Shown here: positions 8,312 to 15,644 of the stretch, piece after piece | Layout of the letters: every line of letters begins with the position of its first letter | How positions within the stretch are numbered: the first letter of the stretch is position 1 | Origin: an uncultured Bacteroidales bacterium | GTDB lineage: Bacteria > Bacteroidota > Bacteroidia > Bacteroidales > UBA932 | Length of the DNA: 32,129 nucleotides | Assembly (NCBI GenBank): GCA_944326225.1 | Contig: CALVDI010000024.1 | Coordinates: 1 to 32,129, forward strand | Reading direction: 5' to 3' | Notes under the pieces: model-generated | What the model saw: only the letters and a program-made list of their open reading frames with translations | Databases searched by the model: none | Told to the model about the DNA's origin: nothing | Program-made: the position numbers and the translations under genes

Positions 8312-8914
8312 TTACTGAGCGGGTGCAGCCTCGGCGGCAGCCTCTGTATCCTCGGCGGCAGCCATGGCGGCACGGGTGTGCTTAACTGTGCAGACCCCTG
8401 TCGTCTTGGGGCTTACTATCTGAATACCCTCAAATGAAAGATCACCGGCTACAATCTGCTTGCCGAGCTTGAGGTTGGTGATGTCGATATCCAGTACATC
8501 GGGTATCTGATCAGGCAGACCGCTTACTCTGAGCTTACGGGCCTCGATAAGGAGCTTACCGCCGGCCTTCACGCCTGCGCAGTTACCGAATATATTGAGA
8601 GGCACGTCGATGGACACAGGCTTGTCAGCGGAGATGGCCAGAAAATCCACGTGGATGGTGTTGTCTGTGACAGGGTGGAACTGAAGCTCGTGCATAACTG
8701 CCAGATAGCTCTTACCGTCGATGTCAAGGTCAACGATGTAGCTGTTAGGTGTGTGTGTCAGAGCCTTGAGCTCCCTTGCGTCAACCGAGAAAAGAACATT
8801 CTCGATGCCGTTTCCGTAAAGTACGCAGGGCACATGACCCTCTCTTCTGATGCTCTTGATTGATGATTTACGGCCTTTCTCTCTTGCCGTACCGTGTAAT
8901 GTAATGTGTTTCAT
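8312..8914 (-). CDS. rplY: 50S ribosomal protein L25/general stress protein Ctc
   Basis: A 200-residue Ctc-type L25: an N-terminal 5S rRNA-binding domain (about residues 1-95, including IKSIRREGHVPCVLYG) and a C-terminal TL5-like beta domain (about 96-185), ending in an Ala/Glu-rich tail. The frame is open upstream to 9034, but the family N-terminus (MKHITLHGTAREK) sits at the ATG at 8914, and the extension would cover the promoter and leader. A candidate promoter at 8994-9025 gives a leader of about 75 bases that holds two hairpins, longer than the other leaders in this window. pth follows. Confidence 0.95.
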   Translation of the reverse strand: MKHITLHGTAREKGRKSSIKSIRREGHVPCVLYGNGIENVLFSVDARELKALTHTPNSYIVDLDIDGKSYLAVMHELQFHPVTDNTIHVDFLAISADKPVSIDVPLNIFGNCAGVKAGGKLLIEARKLRVSGLPDQIPDVLDIDITNLKLGKQIVAGDLSFEGIQIVSPKTTGVCTVKHTRAAMAAAEDTEAAAEAAPAQ

Positions 8915-8940
8915 GATGTTTGTTAAAAATGTGTTACTCA

Positions 8941-8987
8941 GTCCGGGCTTTCCGGACCCCATTGCACCAAAAAGGCTCAGCTTTTTG
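8941..8987 (-). promoter_or_regulatory. Structured 5' leader of rplY: two adjacent hairpins
   Basis: Two perfect inverted repeats lie between the candidate transcription start (about 8989) and the rplY ATG. On the plus strand, CAAAAAG (8968-8974) pairs with CTTTTTG (8981-8987) around a six-base loop, and GTCCGG (8941-8946) pairs with CCGGAC (8952-8957) around a five-base loop. They could regulate rplY, for example autogenously, or protect the mRNA; this is inference. I do not recognise a named ribosomal-protein leader class. Confidence 0.45.
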
Positions 8988-8993
8988 AGTGCG

Positions 8994-9025
8994 CAAAAGT
9001 AGTCTTTTTTATTTAACTCAGCAAT
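8994..9025 (-). promoter_or_regulatory. Candidate promoter for rplY-pth (ATTG ... TACTTTTG)
   Basis: Read on the minus strand, TACTTTTG (9001-8994) matches TAnnTTTG exactly, and ATTG (9025-9022) sits 20 bases upstream as a near-consensus -33 element. Transcription would start near 8989. Confidence 0.55.
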
Positions 9026-9081
9026 ATTTGGCAAATATTTTGTATCTTAGGGGACTGAATTAACAACTAAAAACCCTTATT

Positions 9082-9642
9082 ATGGAAAAGAAATGGAGAT
9101 GCACCGTATGCGGATACGTGCACACAGGAGACAATCCTCCTGAGAGATGCCCTCTTTGCAAGGCTCCCGCAAGCAAATTCGTAGAGATAAAGGAAGAGGC
9201 CGGCGAGATTTCGTGGGCTGACGGTCATACACTTGGAGTAGCCAAAGGCTGTGACAAGGAGATCTGGGAAGGACTCCAGACTCACTTTGCCGGAGAATGT
9301 TCCGAAGTAGGCATGTACATCGCCATGAGCCGTCAGGCCGACAGGGAAGGCTATCCCGAGATCGCTGAGGCCTACCGCCGCATCGCATACGAGGAGGCCG
9401 ACCACGCCGCAAGATTCGCAGAACTCCTCGGAGAAGTGGTTTGGGACACCAAGACCAACCTCGAGAAGAGAATGCACGCAGAGGCCGATGCCTGCGCCGA
9501 TAAGAAACGCATCGCCACCCGCGCCAAGGAACTCAACTACGACGCCATCCACGACACAGTTCACGAGATGTGCAAGGACGAGGCCCGTCACGGACAGGCA
9601 TTCGAGGGACTCTACAGGAGATTCTTCGGAGACAAGAAGTAA
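9082..9642 (+). CDS. Rubrerythrin with N-terminal rubredoxin domain ('reverse' rubrerythrin)
   Basis: 186 residues. A rubredoxin-type iron site comes first (C7, C10, C23, C26 in RCTVCGY and ERCPLCKAP), followed by a ferritin-like diiron domain at about residues 55-182 with EExxH at 104-108 and DExxH at 166-170, plus E72 and E134 as further likely ligands. Classical rubrerythrins have the rubredoxin at the C-terminus; this order matches reverse rubrerythrins, which reduce peroxide and oxygen in anaerobes such as Clostridium acetobutylicum. The gene is monocistronic between divergent rplY and the convergent clostripain gene. TATCTTAG at 9043-9050 is a one-mismatch -7 box. The ATG follows an A-rich leader. 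Confidence 0.93.
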   Translation: MEKKWRCTVCGYVHTGDNPPERCPLCKAPASKFVEIKEEAGEISWADGHTLGVAKGCDKEIWEGLQTHFAGECSEVGMYIAMSRQADREGYPEIAEAYRRIAYEEADHAARFAELLGEVVWDTKTNLEKRMHAEADACADKKRIATRAKELNYDAIHDTVHEMCKDEARHGQAFEGLYRRFFGDKK

Positions 9643-10863
9643 TTACTCGACCATCATTACCGCCTTGTTCCAGGCGAGGGTCCTGTAATACTCATCGAGA
9701 ATGGGATTTTCGGGATTCGGTATGTACGTACTGAGTCCCGAAAATTTATTTATGGAGAACTGAGATATACCGCCCAGGACAAACTCCTCAGTATACCATT
9801 TGCAGACCACGGCCTCATCAAGCGTTCTGCGGAACACTTCATAGCGGCCGCCTTCATCTCCAGAATCCTGAGTTGGAAGAGATATCCTGAAGATGAAATC
9901 ATCCAGATCATAAAACCAATGGCGGTTCAGCCTGAAATAGCCCTGTACGGAATCCACATCCAGTGCTCTGACGGCATCCCTGCCTCCTGACAGGAATATA
10001 TCCAGACATGCCTCAGCCAGCTGATCGAGCTTTCTGGCATCCACCATTGAGACTGTCGCCCCCTGTTCCTGATAATTTTCATAATAAAGACGGCATACAT
10101 TCTCCAAACCGCGCTTGCCTTTAAACAGTTCCCCTACCACCTTGTCGTACGGGAATCCACTTGCAAGCACCTCCGCAGCAGAGGAGAGAAAATAATCACA
10201 GCGGTCCTTGAGTTCATATGCCACCTCAACACCTCCCATAAGGCAGGCATCCATGAGTATGAACGAATAATGTACGGGCAGTGCATCGGCCAGATCCCTG
10301 ATATCCATTTCTGCGCCTCCGTCAGCCCCGAAAGACTTGACATAAGCCGCATATGGGTCATATATATGAGACGCCGCTGACAGCACCCCGTCAGGAGACA
10401 TGCCTGTAGGATTGGAATAATATCCCTCGGGCAGCCATCCGGTACCATGCGACCACAGCACCAGACCGTTCTCACTCGAGGGGAACAGTCCTGCCGCATA
10501 TGACAGGACCTCCCTCATGACAGAGTCCGAGCATGAGTTCTGGTCCTCATACTCCATGAGAATCTCTTCATTGACATCTCCGAAACGGTCTTTGCTGAGA
10601 CGTATCAGCCTGGGAGTCTCTCCCTTGATATCAGCGTATACCAAAAGTACATCCCCCGAGCCTGTCGCGAAATAGGCAGGGACATCCCCGCGCTTCATAT
10701 CCTCTATGTTCTGTCTCGCATAAGAAGACAGGTTGTTGTCCGCTGCCATGTAGATCAGCACTGTGCGGCCCACGCTCATTCCGTTGCTTTCGCCTTTCTC
10801 ACAAGACGCCAGCAGAAACAAGGCAAAAAACGGCAATATCAATGAGTTCAGAGTTATTCGCAT
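9643..10863 (-). CDS. Clostripain-like (C11) cysteine peptidase, lipoprotein
   Basis: 406 residues. The signal peptide ends in a lipobox (LLASC, Cys about 21), so it is a lipid-anchored envelope protein. The C11 catalytic dyad is visible: H139 in LVLWSHGTGW and C207 in LMDACLMGGVEVAYEL. The upstream segment VLIYMAADNNLS is the usual start of the caspase-like fold. Clostripain and Bacteroides C11 enzymes cleave after Arg or Lys and are often self-activated; specificity here is unknown. The stop codon abuts the rubrerythrin stop with no gap. The gene has its own -7 box and diverges from the YtxH operon. Confidence 0.92.
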   Translation of the reverse strand: MRITLNSLILPFFALFLLASCEKGESNGMSVGRTVLIYMAADNNLSSYARQNIEDMKRGDVPAYFATGSGDVLLVYADIKGETPRLIRLSKDRFGDVNEEILMEYEDQNSCSDSVMREVLSYAAGLFPSSENGLVLWSHGTGWLPEGYYSNPTGMSPDGVLSAASHIYDPYAAYVKSFGADGGAEMDIRDLADALPVHYSFILMDACLMGGVEVAYELKDRCDYFLSSAAEVLASGFPYDKVVGELFKGKRGLENVCRLYYENYQEQGATVSMVDARKLDQLAEACLDIFLSGGRDAVRALDVDSVQGYFRLNRHWFYDLDDFIFRISLPTQDSGDEGGRYEVFRRTLDEAVVCKWYTEEFVLGGISQFSINKFSGLSTYIPNPENPILDEYYRTLAWNKAVMMVE

Positions 10864-10883
10864 ACTTTTTCCATTTTGTGCGA

Positions 10884-10891
10884 CAAATATA
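10884..10891 (-). promoter_or_regulatory. Candidate -7 box for the C11 peptidase gene (TATATTTG)
   Basis: Exact TAnnTTTG on the minus strand, 20 bases before the ATG at 10863. No clear -33 element. Confidence 0.5.
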
Positions 10892-10903
10892 GAATTAATT
10901 TCG

Positions 10904-10911
10904 TATTTTTG
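10904..10911 (+). promoter_or_regulatory. Candidate -7 box for the YtxH operon (TATTTTTG)
   Basis: Exact TAnnTTTG, 18 bases before the YtxH ATG. A TTTG at 10875-10878 is a possible but over-distant -33 element (25-base spacer). Confidence 0.5.
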
Positions 10912-10929
10912 TATTTTAAAAGCGTAATT

Positions 10930-11139
10930 ATGAAAACTGACAGTTTATTCACTTTCCTAGGCGGTGTCCTGGTAGGAGCCGCTGTTGCGATTCTCTTTGC
11001 CCCCGATTCGGGAGACGAGACACGCAAGAAGATCAAAGAGACTTTTGACAAAGAGTACCAAAGTCTAAAAGACAAGTTCAATAATGCGAAAGCCCCCGAG
11101 GCCGTTTCCGTTCAGCAGACCGAAGACGAGTCCCTGTAG
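10930..11139 (+). CDS. YtxH-domain small membrane protein
   Basis: 69 residues: one glycine-rich membrane helix at about residues 8-25 (TFLGGVLVGAAVAILFAPDSG), then a charged amphipathic stretch rich in K/E/D (ETRKKIKETFDKEYQSLKDKF), the YtxH pattern. The ATG at 10930 matches the family start; an upstream ATG in frame at 10876 lies inside the promoter. Family members are often general-stress or envelope-associated proteins of unknown mechanism. It is the first gene of a tight group with the YqjE/holin-like gene (gap 5) and a small basic protein, an arrangement analogous to E. coli yqjD-yqjE-yqjK. Confidence 0.88.
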   Translation: MKTDSLFTFLGGVLVGAAVAILFAPDSGDETRKKIKETFDKEYQSLKDKFNNAKAPEAVSVQQTEDESL

Positions 11140-11144
11140 ATACG

Positions 11145-11516
11145 ATGGAAGAGCAGAATCCCAACTCCAACCCGCTGGAGGAGCTCTTTTCCTCCATTAA
11201 ATGCTACATTGACCTCCGAATCGATGAGATCAAGCTGGCCCTTGCCGAGAATCTTGCCAAGATTTTCAGCAGGATAGTATTCTTTTTTCTGCTGTTCATC
11301 CTCGTTGGGATAGTCCTTGGCATCACAGCTGCCATACTGAGCTCCGTGTTCGCCGACCTCGTCGGCAACAGGACTGTCGGACTGCTCATAACCGCAGGGC
11401 TGTTCATACTTGTCATCCTCGGTCTGTTCATGTTCAAGGACAGATTTCTTATCAACTCCCCCCTGAGGATGTTTTTAAAAATGTTTTTCGATGACAGGAA
11501 AAATGGAAAAGAGTAG
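11145..11516 (+). CDS. Phage-holin-family / YqjE-like small membrane protein
   Basis: 123 residues with a polar helical N-terminus (about 1-40) and two strong membrane helices at about 45-75 and 82-102, followed by a basic tail. This matches the 'phage holin family' (PF07332-like/YqjE) which, despite its name, is chromosomal and not lytic in most Bacteroidota. It sits between YtxH and a small basic protein gene, overlapping the latter by 14 bases. Nothing in the neighbourhood is phage-derived. The role is probably envelope or stress related, by analogy with E. coli YqjE; unproven. Confidence 0.82.
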   Translation: MEEQNPNSNPLEELFSSIKCYIDLRIDEIKLALAENLAKIFSRIVFFFLLFILVGIVLGITAAILSSVFADLVGNRTVGLLITAGLFILVILGLFMFKDRFLINSPLRMFLKMFFDDRKNGKE

Positions 11517-11769
11517 GATCGATTACAGGAACATAAGAAATATCGAGGAACTGCAATACCACCGCCGGCTTCTGTCCTCGCGCATAGACCATCAGGAGAT
11601 CATGGTCAAGTACAAGCTGCGCTGCGTGTGGGAATTCATCTCTCCGTCCAATCTCTTCAACATGGGTTGCAGGGCAATAGCCTCATACAATCCATCGTTC
11701 GGAATCGCCTATAGGGCAGTGGAGTTTTTCAAAAGCATCATCAGAAGCCGAAAGGGCAGAAACAGGTAA
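11503..11769 (+). CDS. Small basic protein of unknown function (YtxH/YqjE operon)
   Basis: 88 residues, Arg/Lys-rich and starting MEKSRIDYRNIRNIEELQ; it has a mostly helical charged first half and a short moderately hydrophobic second half (NLFNMGCRAIASYNPSFGIAYRAVEFFKSII) and ends in a basic tail. I do not recognise a named domain. An ATG at 11491 is also in frame, but the ATG at 11503 has AGGA six bases upstream. It overlaps the YqjE-like gene and ends nine bases before trkA, so it is probably cotranscribed with both. Its position parallels yqjK in the E. coli yqjDEK operon; that comparison is positional, not by sequence. Confidence 0.8.
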   Translation: MEKSRIDYRNIRNIEELQYHRRLLSSRIDHQEIMVKYKLRCVWEFISPSNLFNMGCRAIASYNPSFGIAYRAVEFFKSIIRSRKGRNR

Positions 11770-11778
11770 TCGCCAGAT

Positions 11779-13125
11779 ATGAAGATCATCGTAGCCGGAG
11801 CCGGGGAGATAGGCAGTCACTTGGCCAAGATGCTGAGCATGGAATACCATGACATCACCGTGATAAGCCCCAATGAGGAGAGTCTGGAGAGAATCAGCGG
11901 AGAGTCCGACATCATCACCGTGGAAGGGATATCCTCTTCCATAGACACTCTGGTCAAGGCGGGTGTCCGGAATGCGGATCTTTTCATAGCCGTAAACCCT
12001 GACTCCGAACAGGATATCAACATCGTGTCGTCTGTCCTGGCCAAAAAACTGGGCGCCAAGAAAGTCACCGCCCGCATCAACAACGAAGAGTATCAGAAAA
12101 ACGAGAACAGAATCCTCTTCACCGATCTGGGCATAGACTCTCTGTTCTACCCGGAGAAAATCGCAGCCACCGAGATAGTGAATCTGCTCAAGCAGAACAC
12201 GGCTTCGGAATTCATGAATTACTCTCACGGCAAGCTCCAGCTCATCGTATACAAGCTGGAAGAATGCTCGCCTATGGTCGACAGTACCGTAGGAGAACTG
12301 AGGGAAAGGACACAGAACCTGTTCCGCTCAGTAGCCATATCGCGGAACAACAACACCATCATACCCAAAAGCGCGACTCGCTTCAAGGTCGGCGATGTGG
12401 TGTATCTGGTCTCAAAGAAAGAAGGCATGGAGCATGCCCTTTCATTATCAGGCAAATCAAAAGTGTCGGTAAGGAACCTGATGATTCTCGGCGGCGGCAG
12501 GATCGGCGAGATGGTCTCCAAGTCCATGGAGAGACAGACAGACAACATCAAGCTTATTGAGATCAATCCCGAGAAATGCGTCCATCTGTCTGAAGTTCTG
12601 GACAAGACTCTGGTCATCAATGGAGACGGGCGCAATTCCGATCTCCTTATGGAAGAAGGCATCCGGGATATGGAGGCTTTTGTCGCCGTAACAAGCAGTT
12701 CGGAGACAAACATCCTCTCATGCGTAATCGCCAAGAGGATGGGAGTACCCAAAGTCATAGCGGAGGTCGAGAACTTCGAATATATAAAACTCGCCGAAGA
12801 GATGGGCGTAGATTCTGTGATCAACAAAAAGCTGATCACGGCAGGAAAAATATTCCGTTTCACGCTTTCCAACAAAGTCCGCTCCATAAAGGTTCTCAAC
12901 GGCACGGACGCAGTGGTACTCGAATTCATCGTAAATACCAACAGTAAGATAACTACCGGCAAGCTCAAGGACCTCCACTTCCCCGAAGACGCCATTATCG
13001 GCGGGTACGTAAGAGGCAACGAGAGCTTCATCGCTGACAGCGAGAGCACCATACGGCCATACGACCAGGTAGTGGTGTTCGCCAATCCCGACGCAGTAGA
13101 CAAAGTAGACAAATTCTTTTTATAA
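11779..13125 (+). CDS. trkA: Trk system potassium uptake protein TrkA
   Basis: 448 residues: a peripheral cytoplasmic subunit that binds NAD(H) or ATP and gates the TrkH/TrkG potassium channel. The duplicated RCK (TrkA-N plus TrkA-C) architecture is clear. The first Rossmann motif GAGEIG is at residues 7-12 and the second, GGGRIG, at 238-243, each followed by a TrkA-C segment (SPMVDSTVGELR near 165-176 and ITTGKLKDLHFPEDA near 392-406). The channel partner trkH, usually adjacent in Bacteroidota, is not in this window; aspA follows after 17 bases instead. It is the last member of the YtxH group or read through with it. Confidence 0.95.
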   Translation: MKIIVAGAGEIGSHLAKMLSMEYHDITVISPNEESLERISGESDIITVEGISSSIDTLVKAGVRNADLFIAVNPDSEQDINIVSSVLAKKLGAKKVTARINNEEYQKNENRILFTDLGIDSLFYPEKIAATEIVNLLKQNTASEFMNYSHGKLQLIVYKLEECSPMVDSTVGELRERTQNLFRSVAISRNNNTIIPKSATRFKVGDVVYLVSKKEGMEHALSLSGKSKVSVRNLMILGGGRIGEMVSKSMERQTDNIKLIEINPEKCVHLSEVLDKTLVINGDGRNSDLLMEEGIRDMEAFVAVTSSSETNILSCVIAKRMGVPKVIAEVENFEYIKLAEEMGVDSVINKKLITAGKIFRFTLSNKVRSIKVLNGTDAVVLEFIVNTNSKITTGKLKDLHFPEDAIIGGYVRGNESFIADSESTIRPYDQVVVFANPDAVDKVDKFFL

Positions 13126-13142
13126 ATTTTAAATATTTAAAA

Positions 13143-14588
13143 ATGATACAGTTTAAATTCCCCGTATCCGGCAAGACACGCACAGAGCACGATCTGCTCG
13201 GCTACAAAGAAGTTCCCGAGGAGGCTCTCTTCGGCATCCAGACCCTGAGATGTATTGAGAATTTCAATATCAGCAACTACCATCTGTGCGACTACCCTGA
13301 GTTCATCAAGGCCTTCGGTATCGTGAAAATGGCGGCCATCAAGGCAAACCACAAGCTTGGCCTCGTATCCGACGAGGTGTGCGACGCCGTAGTGAAAGCC
13401 TGCCAGGAGCTCATAGACGGCAAGCATCTGGAGTTCTTCCCCATCGACATGATGCAGGGCGGCGCAGGCACCAGCATGAACATGAATGCCAATGAGGTTA
13501 TCGCCAACCGCGCCCTGGAGATCATGGGACATAAGAGAGGCGAGTATCAGTACTGCCACCCCAACGACCATGTCAACATGGCCCAGTCCACCAACGACGC
13601 TTACCCCAGCGCCATGCATCTCGGACTGTACTTCATCAACGAAAGCGTGCAGGCAAGCCTGAAAGAGCTCATCAAGGCCTTTGACGACAAGAAGAAAGCC
13701 TTCGCCAACATCATCAAGATGGGACGTACCCAGCTGCAGGACGCTGTGCCCATGACTCTCGGACAGTCATTCGGTGCCTTCGCCGACGCCATGAAGCACG
13801 AGGCCGCAAGACTTCAGAGGGCAGCTGACGAGTTCCTCTACACCAATATGGGCGCCACAGCTATCGGAACCGGCATCACGGCCGAGCCCGGCTACGCAAA
13901 ATACTGCACCGAGTATCTCCGCGAGATTTCCGGCCTGGACATCAAGCTCTCACGCAACCTGATAGAGGCCACACACGACACATCCTGCATGGTAGCTTAC
14001 TCTTCAGCCCTGAAGTCCATCGCCATCAGACTGTCGAAGATATGCAACGACCTCAGACTTATGTCATCCGGCCCCCGCACCGGTATCGAGGAGATCAAGC
14101 TGCCTCCCAAGCAGCCCGGTTCGTCCATCATGCCCGGCAAGGTCAATCCTGTCATCCCCGAGGTGGTCAACCAGATCTGCTTCAAGGTTATCGGCAATGA
14201 CTTCGCAGTGACCATGGCTTCCGAGGCCGCACAGCTCGAGCTCAACGTAATGGAGCCCGTGATGGTCGAGTCTCTCGTAGAGTCCGCCACATGGATGAGC
14301 CGCGCCTTCAGCACCCTCCGCATCGAATGTATCGAGGGCATCGAGGCCAACAGGAAGCACTGCGAGGAACAGGTTAAGCACAGCATCGGCATCGTGACAG
14401 CCCTCAAGCCCTACATCGGATACTCCAACTGCACCGAGATCGCAAAGGAAGCCCTGGAGAGCGGAAAGAGCGTCTACGACCTCGTTCTGGAGCGCAACCT
14501 GCTGTCCAAAAAGCAGCTTGACGTGATACTCAATCCCAAGAACATGATTCATCCGAGCATGATCGAGGAGATACAGCCCAAAGAATAA
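13143..14588 (+). CDS. aspA: Aspartate ammonia-lyase (aspartase)
   Basis: It reversibly deaminates aspartate to fumarate and ammonia, feeding fumarate respiration in anaerobes. The 481-residue product has the superfamily signature GSSIMPGKVNP at residues 326-336, with the catalytic serine loop, plus the MGRTQLQDAVPMT region. The MPGKVNPVIPEVVNQ extension and overall length fit aspartase or the close relative fumarase C; the TGIEEIKLP and E/H patterns favour aspartase. The start ATG follows an AT-rich 17-base gap after trkA with no TAnnTTTG, so cotranscription with trkA is likely. A strong terminator follows. Confidence 0.93.
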   Translation: MIQFKFPVSGKTRTEHDLLGYKEVPEEALFGIQTLRCIENFNISNYHLCDYPEFIKAFGIVKMAAIKANHKLGLVSDEVCDAVVKACQELIDGKHLEFFPIDMMQGGAGTSMNMNANEVIANRALEIMGHKRGEYQYCHPNDHVNMAQSTNDAYPSAMHLGLYFINESVQASLKELIKAFDDKKKAFANIIKMGRTQLQDAVPMTLGQSFGAFADAMKHEAARLQRAADEFLYTNMGATAIGTGITAEPGYAKYCTEYLREISGLDIKLSRNLIEATHDTSCMVAYSSALKSIAIRLSKICNDLRLMSSGPRTGIEEIKLPPKQPGSSIMPGKVNPVIPEVVNQICFKVIGNDFAVTMASEAAQLELNVMEPVMVESLVESATWMSRAFSTLRIECIEGIEANRKHCEEQVKHSIGIVTALKPYIGYSNCTEIAKEALESGKSVYDLVLERNLLSKKQLDVILNPKNMIHPSMIEEIQPKE

Positions 14589-14609
14589 CGACTGATTCTC
14601 CATATAGAG

Positions 14610-14638
14610 AAAAGTCCCGCCGCGGCGGGACTTTTTTA
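14610..14638. terminator. Strong intrinsic terminator after aspA, probably bidirectional
   Basis: An 11-base perfect stem (AAAAGTCCCGC at 14610-14620 with GCGGGACTTTT at 14625-14635) closes a CGCG loop and runs into a T-tract. On the minus strand it also ends in TTTT and lies just past the stop of the PCMD gene, so it can serve both convergent genes. Confidence 0.9.
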
Positions 14639-14646
14639 TTATACCA

Positions 14647-15609
14647 TTAATAAATAAGCTCAAAATTATCCACCCAGAACGTATTGCCCAGGCCGCCGTA
14701 GAAAGCCTCCCCGCAACTGGAGGATATCCATATGATTATATGGGTCGGTTCTTCGTCCGGCCCTGCCCATCCGTCCTCCTGTATCGGTACTATCTTCCCG
14801 TGGCTGTTGCGGCAATAATAGACTATCTCCCCGTTCTTCAGTCCCATCTCGGGGATAAAGTCCGGAAGGGAAGATATATCCCCGTATCTTACGGGCAGGG
14901 TCTCACCATTTATCCATTCCAACCTGCTTTCTGTAAACATCTTGAATGCCGTGCCTACTCTTTTTGCCGTCACATTGCCTTCCGCATCCTCGACACGGCG
15001 CTGCAGATACACGGCTATGAAGGCATAGTCCTTTCCTCCAATGCTTTTCTTAGGCGAGAAACCGGTGCTTCTTACCACAGGATGACCGACTTCCGCCTTA
15101 TAGTCATACCGGACTGCCACAGGCTTGCCGGTAAATGGTATTCCGCAATCCATCTTTGTGTACGCACTCTTAGTGCTGCGTATAGGTTCATGAAAATATC
15201 CCGAAAGGATGGTACCCTGTACCAGGACCTCCATATCTATAATGCCGAGAACCTTGACTTTTTCCATGATTACGGAAAGCCGCGCACAGTATCCGTCACC
15301 GCGCCGCTCCGGGAAAACCGAGTTGCTTCCCTTGATCACTCCAGCCACGTCAGCCATGATATTGCACGGAGAAAAGACATCCTCCTCCCTTATCGGACAA
15401 GGCTCCTGACCGGAAAGAACAGCCCCCTCAGACAACTTGTAAATATTCTTTATATTACCGCCCAATATCCTCGATTCCTCCAGCCTGTATGTCCTCCAGT
15501 GGTCGAACTTTCCTTTTTCATTGATAAGCGAGTCCATGTCCTGGGCAGAACACAGCGACAGGGACGCAAATAGAGAAAGGACGACATGGATTATTTTAAA
15601 TCTTTTCAT
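14647..15609 (-). CDS. Secreted PCMD-domain (putative carbohydrate metabolism domain) protein
   Basis: 320 residues with a type I signal peptide (MKRFKIIHVVLSLFASLSLCSAQ). The body is predicted beta-rich and ends GGLGNTFWVDNFELIY, the characteristic C-terminus of PCMD proteins, which often occur with Bacteroidales surface polysaccharide systems. Internal segments such as GDGYCARL and EPIRSTKSAYTKMDCGIPFTGKP also fit that family. No function is established. It diverges from the M6 metalloprotease gene across a 35-base gap containing -7 boxes on both strands. Family identity is by recognition; a beta-sandwich protein of another family is the main alternative. Confidence 0.75.
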   Translation of the reverse strand: MKRFKIIHVVLSLFASLSLCSAQDMDSLINEKGKFDHWRTYRLEESRILGGNIKNIYKLSEGAVLSGQEPCPIREEDVFSPCNIMADVAGVIKGSNSVFPERRGDGYCARLSVIMEKVKVLGIIDMEVLVQGTILSGYFHEPIRSTKSAYTKMDCGIPFTGKPVAVRYDYKAEVGHPVVRSTGFSPKKSIGGKDYAFIAVYLQRRVEDAEGNVTAKRVGTAFKMFTESRLEWINGETLPVRYGDISSLPDFIPEMGLKNGEIVYYCRNSHGKIVPIQEDGWAGPDEEPTHIIIWISSSCGEAFYGGLGNTFWVDNFELIY

Positions 15610-15616
15610 ATTTTTG
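15609..15616 (+). promoter_or_regulatory. Candidate -7 box for the M6 peptidase operon (TATTTTTG)
   Basis: Exact TAnnTTTG, 28 bases before the ATG at 15645. It overlaps the first codon of the divergent PCMD gene. Confidence 0.4.
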
Positions 15617-15631
15617 TAAAACTTTAAATGG

Positions 15632-15639
15632 CAAATTTA
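15632..15639 (-). promoter_or_regulatory. Candidate -7 box for the PCMD gene (TAAATTTG)
   Basis: Exact TAnnTTTG on the minus strand, 22 bases before the ATG at 15609. Confidence 0.5.
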
Positions 15640-15644
15640 GAAAA

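Noticed and set aside
11145-11769. Holin-family annotation as a sign of a prophage
   Set aside because: No phage structural, lysis, integrase or replication genes are near; the YtxH/YqjE group is a chromosomal stress-type set.
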